Part shown: piece by piece, positions 60,663 through 64,000 of the stretch
Numbering within the stretch: position 1 is the stretch's first letter
How the letters are laid out: each line of letters opens with the position of its first letter
NCBI GenBank assembly: GCA_022828085.1
Contig: JAJEIY010000030.1
Location: 35,250-99,249, forward strand
DNA from: Acidobacteriota bacterium
GTDB lineage: Bacteria > Acidobacteriota > Vicinamibacteria > Marinacidobacterales > Marinacidobacteraceae
DNA: 64,000 nucleotides
Direction of reading: 5' to 3'
Program-made: the position numbers and the translations under genes
The notes under the pieces: model-generated
The model's input: the letters and a program-made list of their open reading frames with translations, nothing else
The model's database searches: none
Told to the model about the DNA's origin: nothing

Positions 60663-61796
60663 TCAGCGGGCGCCGGACCCGCCGAAGCGGCGCTGGTGGT
60701 CCCAGGCGGCGAAGCGGTCCGTCATGCCGGCGATGTAGTCGCAGACCACCCGTTCCCGGGAGGATTTCCCCATCCGCTGCCGAAAGTGCGTCGGCAGGTC
60801 CTCCGGCCGTTCCAGGTAATGGCGGAAGAGGTGGGGTAGCCGCCGCGTTTCGGCTTCGGTCGTGTCGGCCACGCGCGGGTGGCGATAGAGGCGCTCGTGG
60901 AGGATTGCCTTGAGCTCACGCAGTGCGCCAGCATGGCTTGCGGGAAGCTCGACGAGCCGTGACGCGGCTACGGGGGCTCCCGGGCCGCTTCCTCCAGGGT
61001 CCTCGATTCCGGCTTCCCGGACTCGCCGTTCCGTCTCGCCGACGAGCGCGACCACGAGGTCGGCGATGACCCGGCGCAGCAGGGTGCGGACCTTGACGCG
61101 CCCGTAGTGCTGATTCTCTTCGAAGGACCCCGGCCAATGCCTCCGGAAGAGCGCGGACGCTTCCAGGTCACCGACGCCGATCAGCCCCGAGGAGAGACCG
61201 TCTTCCATGTCGTGCGCGCTGTACGCGATTTCGTCGGCAAGGTCCGCGACCTGCGCCTCGAGGGGCGGCGGCCCGAGGCCCTGAAGGTCCTCCGGGACGA
61301 ATCCCGCCCGGCTCGAGTGGGCGAAGACCCCGTGCCGCGATTCGCGGGTCAGGTTGAGGCCCGGAAAGTCCGGATAAGCGCGTTCGAGCTCGTCCACGAT
61401 GCGGAAGGACTGGATGTTGTGCTCGAACCCGCCGTGGCGCCGCATCAGGTGGTCCAGCACCTCTTCTCCCGCGTGGCCGAAAGGGGTGTGGCCGAGGTCG
61501 TGGGCGAGCGCGACCGCCTCGGTGAGGTCCTCGTTGAGGCGGAGCGTCCGGGCGATCGTCCGCGCGATCTGGGCGACTTCGAGCGTATGTGTGAGCCGGG
61601 TGCGGTAGTGGTCGCCTTCGTGGTTGATGAAGACCTGGGTCTTGTACTGGAGCCGGCGGAAGGCGCTCGAGTGAATGATCCGGTCCCGGTCGCGCTGGTA
61701 CGCCGTCCGGAACGGGTCGGGCTCCTCCGGCCAGCGGCGTCCGGCGCTGCGGGTGCTGCGGCAGGCGGCGGGGCGGAGGCCCCTCTCTGCCTCCAC
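60663..61796 (-). CDS. dgt: Deoxyguanosinetriphosphate triphosphohydrolase-like protein
   Basis: The 377-residue HD-domain protein has FRTAYQRDRDRIIHSSAFRRL, KTQVF, RTRLTHTLEV (first His), LAHDLGHTPFGHAGE (HD pair) and GGFEHNIQSFRI, the signature of dNTP triphosphohydrolases, which hydrolyse dNTPs to nucleosides and tripolyphosphate. The natural start is GTG at 61796, 8 nt after the VWA stop; the same frame is open to 62717 but that part is antisense-free shadow of the VWA gene. It shares transcription with a secreted VWA protein, an odd partner. Confidence 0.93.
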   Translation of the reverse strand: MEAERGLRPAACRSTRSAGRRWPEEPDPFRTAYQRDRDRIIHSSAFRRLQYKTQVFINHEGDHYRTRLTHTLEVAQIARTIARTLRLNEDLTEAVALAHDLGHTPFGHAGEEVLDHLMRRHGGFEHNIQSFRIVDELERAYPDFPGLNLTRESRHGVFAHSSRAGFVPEDLQGLGPPPLEAQVADLADEIAYSAHDMEDGLSSGLIGVGDLEASALFRRHWPGSFEENQHYGRVKVRTLLRRVIADLVVALVGETERRVREAGIEDPGGSGPGAPVAASRLVELPASHAGALRELKAILHERLYRHPRVADTTEAETRRLPHLFRHYLERPEDLPTHFRQRMGKSSRERVVCDYIAGMTDRFAAWDHQRRFGGSGAR

Positions 61797-61804
61797 CGGT
61801 GCCG

Positions 61805-62752
61805 CTAACCCGGCGCGTAGTAGCCGAGCTTGGTCCGTACCCGGAGGTCCGGACGGTTGGTCTGCACCACGATGCGGCGCCAGGCGCCGTCCTGCCGGGG
61901 GTTGTTGGAGATGTAGCCGACGTTGTACTGGCTCTTGAGTTCCTCGGCGATCCGCGCGTACACCGAGTCCAGTTCGGCCAGCTCGGCGGGGAAGAACCAC
62001 TGGCCGCCGGTCTCCTCGGCCAGGTTCTTGAGGACGTGTTCGGCTTCGGAGAAGCGTCTTCCCCGCCGGCGCGCGGTGTTCTGGAGCGAGATGGAGTAGA
62101 TGACGACGTCGGTGTCCTTGGTCAGGTCGAGCACCTGTTCGAAGGTGACGAGCGAGCTGGTGTCCCGGCCGTCGGAGAGCAGGATGATGGCCTGCCGGCG
62201 GGCTTCCATCCGCTGGCGTTCGAGCGAGCGGAGCGAGATGTACATGGCGTTGTGCAGCTTGGTGGTCCCGCCCGCCTGGGTCATCCGGATGGCGTGCTCG
62301 AGTTCTCCGTGGTCGTTCGTGAACTTCTGCAGGATGTTGGCGTTGCTGCCGAACTCGACCACCTGCGCCACGTCCTCCATCCGCAGGGTCTGGGTGAACC
62401 GGACCGCCGCCTCCTGGGCGAAGTTCATCTTGTCCACCATGCTCGCCGAGGTGTCGAGCAGCAGCACCATGCGGATCGGCAGGTCTTCGCGCGAGAAGGC
62501 CTCGATTTCCTGCAGGATGCCGTCCTCGTAGACCGAGAAGTCCTCCTCGAGGAGGTCGGTGATGAAGCGCTCGCGCGCGTCGGTGACCGTCACGTTGAGC
62601 GAGATCAGGTCCACCGTCACCCGGAACTGGTAGGCCTGCTGGACAAACGGACCGGCCGCCCCGGTCAGGCCGCCGAGGACGAGGGTCAGGGCGCCGGCGG
62701 CGACCACTCCCCGCCACCCCCGAAAGGACCGGCGGTGCGCGCGGAATTCCAT
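61805..62752 (-). CDS. Exported VWA-domain protein (acidobacterial VWFA-related family)
   Basis: The 315-residue protein has a signal/anchor segment (VVAAGALTLVLGGLTGAAG), then the 'ISLNVTVTDARERFITDL' and 'EEDFSVYEDGILQEIEAF' strands that mark the acidobacterial VWFA-related domain, and a VWA domain with an intact MIDAS: DTSAS, T in TQAGGTT and D in LLSDGRDT. Such proteins bind other proteins through a metal ion at the surface or periplasm. I chose the ATG at 62752; a TTG at 62776 is an alternative. It is the most phylum-specific gene in the window. Confidence 0.9.
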   Translation of the reverse strand: MEFRAHRRSFRGWRGVVAAGALTLVLGGLTGAAGPFVQQAYQFRVTVDLISLNVTVTDARERFITDLLEEDFSVYEDGILQEIEAFSREDLPIRMVLLLDTSASMVDKMNFAQEAAVRFTQTLRMEDVAQVVEFGSNANILQKFTNDHGELEHAIRMTQAGGTTKLHNAMYISLRSLERQRMEARRQAIILLSDGRDTSSLVTFEQVLDLTKDTDVVIYSISLQNTARRRGRRFSEAEHVLKNLAEETGGQWFFPAELAELDSVYARIAEELKSQYNVGYISNNPRQDGAWRRIVVQTNRPDLRVRTKLGYYAPG

Positions 62753-62841
62753 GAGCAACCCGCTATTCTGACGCAATTCCCGCGCCCTCCCCGTGTTCCT
62801 CCTCCCTTTTCCGGGCTTGCCGGAAAGCCGCCGCTGAGACG

Positions 62842-63387
62842 ATGACCAGTACTTCCGGGCCGGCCGCCGGCGCCGCGGCTTCCGACCCGACCGCCGCGAT
62901 CCTGACCGCGAGCGACGGGTGCGCCGCCGGGGTGGTTCCCGATCGTTCCGGGGTCATCGCCCGCCGGGTCCTCCTCGAACTCGGGTTTCGCATCGCCGAC
63001 GCGGCGATCGTGCCCGACGAGGTGGACGCCATCCGGGAAAGGGTGGGCGCCTGGGCCGCGTCCGGCATTCAACTGGTGCTGACGACCGGCGGCACCGGGC
63101 TCGGTCCCCGGGACCGCACGCCGGAGGCGGTCGCGCCGCTCCTCGACCGCGAACTCCCGGGCTACGGCGAACTTCTGCGGTCCGAGGGTCTCCGCGATAC
63201 ACCCATGGCGGTCCTCTCCCGGAGTCTCGCGGGGAGCATCGGCGCCACCCTGGTGATCGTCCTTCCGGGGAGCCCGCGGGCCGTCGAAAGCGGGCTCCGG
63301 ACGCTGGCTCCGACGATCCCGCACGCGCTCCAACTCCTGGCCGGAGACACCGCGCATTCGCGTTCCGTAAGGGCTCGTAACGGTTGA
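62842..63387 (+). CDS. Molybdopterin adenylyltransferase-like protein (MoaB/Mog)
   Basis: The 181-residue protein has the MoaB/MogA fold: ILTASDGCAAG near residue 20, the MPT-binding loop LTTGGTGLGPRDRTPEA near 80 and VLPGSPRAVESGL near 150. MogA adenylates molybdopterin; MoaB is the equivalent in some bacteria. The two cannot be separated confidently by motif alone. No other moa/moe gene is in the window. Confidence 0.9.
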   Translation: MTSTSGPAAGAAASDPTAAILTASDGCAAGVVPDRSGVIARRVLLELGFRIADAAIVPDEVDAIRERVGAWAASGIQLVLTTGGTGLGPRDRTPEAVAPLLDRELPGYGELLRSEGLRDTPMAVLSRSLAGSIGATLVIVLPGSPRAVESGLRTLAPTIPHALQLLAGDTAHSRSVRARNG

Positions 63388-63393
63388 TATACT
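63385..63393 (+). promoter_or_regulatory. Extended -10 promoter candidate (TGATATACT)
   Basis: TG-A-TATACT, an extended -10, ends 53 nt before the ATG at 63447. It overlaps the stop region of the MoaB-like gene. A TTCCGT -35-like box lies 19 bp upstream. Confidence 0.5.
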
Positions 63394-63446
63394 TGGCCAA
63401 TTCCACCACGCCGCAACCGGATTGAGGCGGTGGGCGGACAGCGAAA

Positions 63447-63779
63447 ATGACACCCGAAGAACTGCAACTGCACGAGGCGAATCTTCTTGCCAAGAAGGCC
63501 GCCATCGAGAAACTCGTGCACACGCGCGCCTTCTCGCGGACCCCGCCGCACGGAGATGACGGCGACCGTTCCATGGTGGCCAACGACGACGAGATCGTGA
63601 TCCAGCTTCAGCAGAACGACGCGAAGCTGCTCCGCGCCATCGACAAGGCGCTCGCCCGGATCAAGGCCGGCGAGTTCGGCATCTGTTCCGACTGCGACGA
63701 GGAGATTCCGCGACTCCGGCTGGAGGCGGTTCCCTGGACGCGCGTCTGCGTCCCCTGCAAGGAACGGCAGTACTCCTGA
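63447..63779 (+). CDS. DksA/TraR-type zinc-finger protein
   Basis: The 110-residue protein has an N-terminal helical hairpin (residues 1-75, with charged ends) and a C4 zinc finger CSDCDEEIPRLRLEAVPWTR ending in CVPCKE, the DksA/TraR form. DksA-type proteins insert a coiled coil into the RNA polymerase secondary channel and change promoter choice with ppGpp; the aspartates at the coiled-coil tip needed for this are not obvious here, so it may be a shorter paralogue. Extended -10 promoter upstream. Confidence 0.88.
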   Translation: MTPEELQLHEANLLAKKAAIEKLVHTRAFSRTPPHGDDGDRSMVANDDEIVIQLQQNDAKLLRAIDKALARIKAGEFGICSDCDEEIPRLRLEAVPWTRVCVPCKERQYS

Positions 63780-63790
63780 ACGCCCCGGTT

Positions 63791-63857
63791 CGGAGCTTCC
63801 GGAGCGCCGGCCTCCGGCCGGCATCGCGCGGTAGCGCGAAACCCGCGCCGATGGCGC
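63791..63857 (+). repeat. Modular intergenic hairpin repeat, copy D
   Basis: CTTCCGGAGCGCC, stem GCCGGCC/GGCCGGC with TCC loop (63806-63822), stem TCGCGC/GCGCGA with GGTA loop (63824-63839) and stem GCGCC/GGCGC with GAT loop (63845-63857). The order matches copy C exactly, with changed but still paired third stems. Confidence 0.8.
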
Positions 63858-63860
63858 CCC

Positions 63861-63912
63861 CGGCTTGGAACGCCGGTCTCCAGACCGGCACGCGCGGTGC
63901 TCCGCACCGCGC
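63861..63912 (+). repeat. Modular intergenic hairpin repeat, copy E
   Basis: CGGCTTGGAACGCC, an 8-bp stem GCCGGTCT/AGACCGGC (63872-63889; here the pair change is G-T to A-C versus the other copies), then a 9-bp stem GCGCGGTGC/GCACCGCGC (63892-63912). It follows copy D in tandem. Confidence 0.8.
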
Positions 63913-63968
63913 ACGGCGCAGCCCCCGGCGGAAAGGTGGCGCTCGCCGCGGCATGAGGCTCAACCCCA

Positions 63969-64000
63969 CTGATGGCGCCGCCGGCCGGGTACGCCGACGG
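63969..64000 (+). repeat. Modular intergenic hairpin repeat, copy F (cut by window edge)
   Basis: CTGATGGCGCCGCCGGC matches the lead-in of copy A (TGATGACGCCGCCGGC) and continues toward the core GGGTACGCCGACGG at the window end. The 56 bp between copies E and F show no gene. Confidence 0.55.

Noticed and set aside
61797..62717. N-terminal extension of the dGTPase in the same open frame
   Set aside because: It is a shadow of the VWA gene and has no homology; the GTG at 61796 fits family length.
1..64000. tRNA or rRNA genes
   Set aside because: I looked for TPsiC-like (GTTCRANYC) stretches with an acceptor stem and for conserved rRNA blocks and saw none. A covariance-model scan would be decisive.

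Overview
The window is about 64 kb of GC-rich, gene-dense bacterial DNA and most resembles the phylum Acidobacteriota. The strongest pointers are a secreted von Willebrand factor A protein of the acidobacterial VWFA-related type (61805-62752), a TonB-dependent receptor with an N-terminal carboxypeptidase-regulatory-like domain (46262-49093), a TPR/FG-GAP protein with an ASPIC/UnbV tail (49150-51309), a large Asp-box (BNR) repeat protein (8657-11875) and a sulfatase-like/TPR fusion (42544-44847). Many proteins carry lipoprotein or Sec/Tat signals, so the cell envelope is clearly Gram-negative. I saw no rRNA, tRNA, CRISPR array, prophage or transposase gene.

Layout. 1-2000: the end of an ABC-type substrate-binding lipoprotein gene, divergent from an SbnI-like ParB-fold gene. 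2071-8122: one overlapping operon yebC-ruvC-ruvA-(membrane MutS-like)-ruvB-queA. 8.2-13.4 kb: RidA, the BNR protein, intergenic hairpin repeats and a lipoprotein form of a D-cysteine desulfhydrase-like enzyme. 13.4-14.3 kb: a ParDE toxin-antitoxin locus and a 32-bp tandem repeat. 14.3-20.5 kb: an acyl-CoA carboxylase operon (beta subunit, AtuA-like, enoyl-CoA hydratase, biotin-carrying alpha subunit) of the leucine/acyclic-terpene type. 20.7-23.2 kb: a 5'-truncated helicase and a nucleotidyltransferase gene pair. 23.3-25.2 kb: a YfcC-type carrier and an AllA-like ureidoglycolate lyase. 25.2-28.4 kb: three minus-strand genes for exported proteins of unknown role. 28.5-32.4 kb: aminotransferase, hydroxyacid dehydrogenase and sodium symporter. 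32.4-34.2 kb: a 183-bp MITE-like element, a GNAT gene and a membrane-protein/regulator pair with a clear promoter-operator. 34.3-38.7 kb: a four-gene MacAB-type export operon. 38.7-46.1 kb: an M3 peptidase, FitAB-like, MazEF-like and decayed PIN toxin-antitoxin loci, a phosphoesterase and the sulfatase-TPR protein. 46.2-53.6 kb: the TonB receptor, TPR/ASPIC protein, an ALDH7-type dehydrogenase and a DUF6503 lipoprotein. 53.7-60 kb: a TPR protein facing a GldA-GldF-GldG-DUF4340 ABC module. 60-64 kb: a lipoprotein, dGTPase, VWA protein, MoaB/Mog-type protein, a DksA-type zinc-finger protein and three more hairpin-repeat copies.

Two non-coding themes recur. One is a modular intergenic palindrome family, at least seven copies, whose stems keep pairing through compensatory base changes. 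The other is a set of operon-leading genes with a -10-like hexamer only 6-10 nt before the start codon and no Shine-Dalgarno, which suggests leaderless mRNAs; genes inside operons instead have GGAG-type sites or ATGA/GTGA overlaps. Five toxin-antitoxin-like loci are spread through the window, three of them with a palindrome immediately upstream.

All calls were made by reading the sequence and recalling family motifs. No database search was run.
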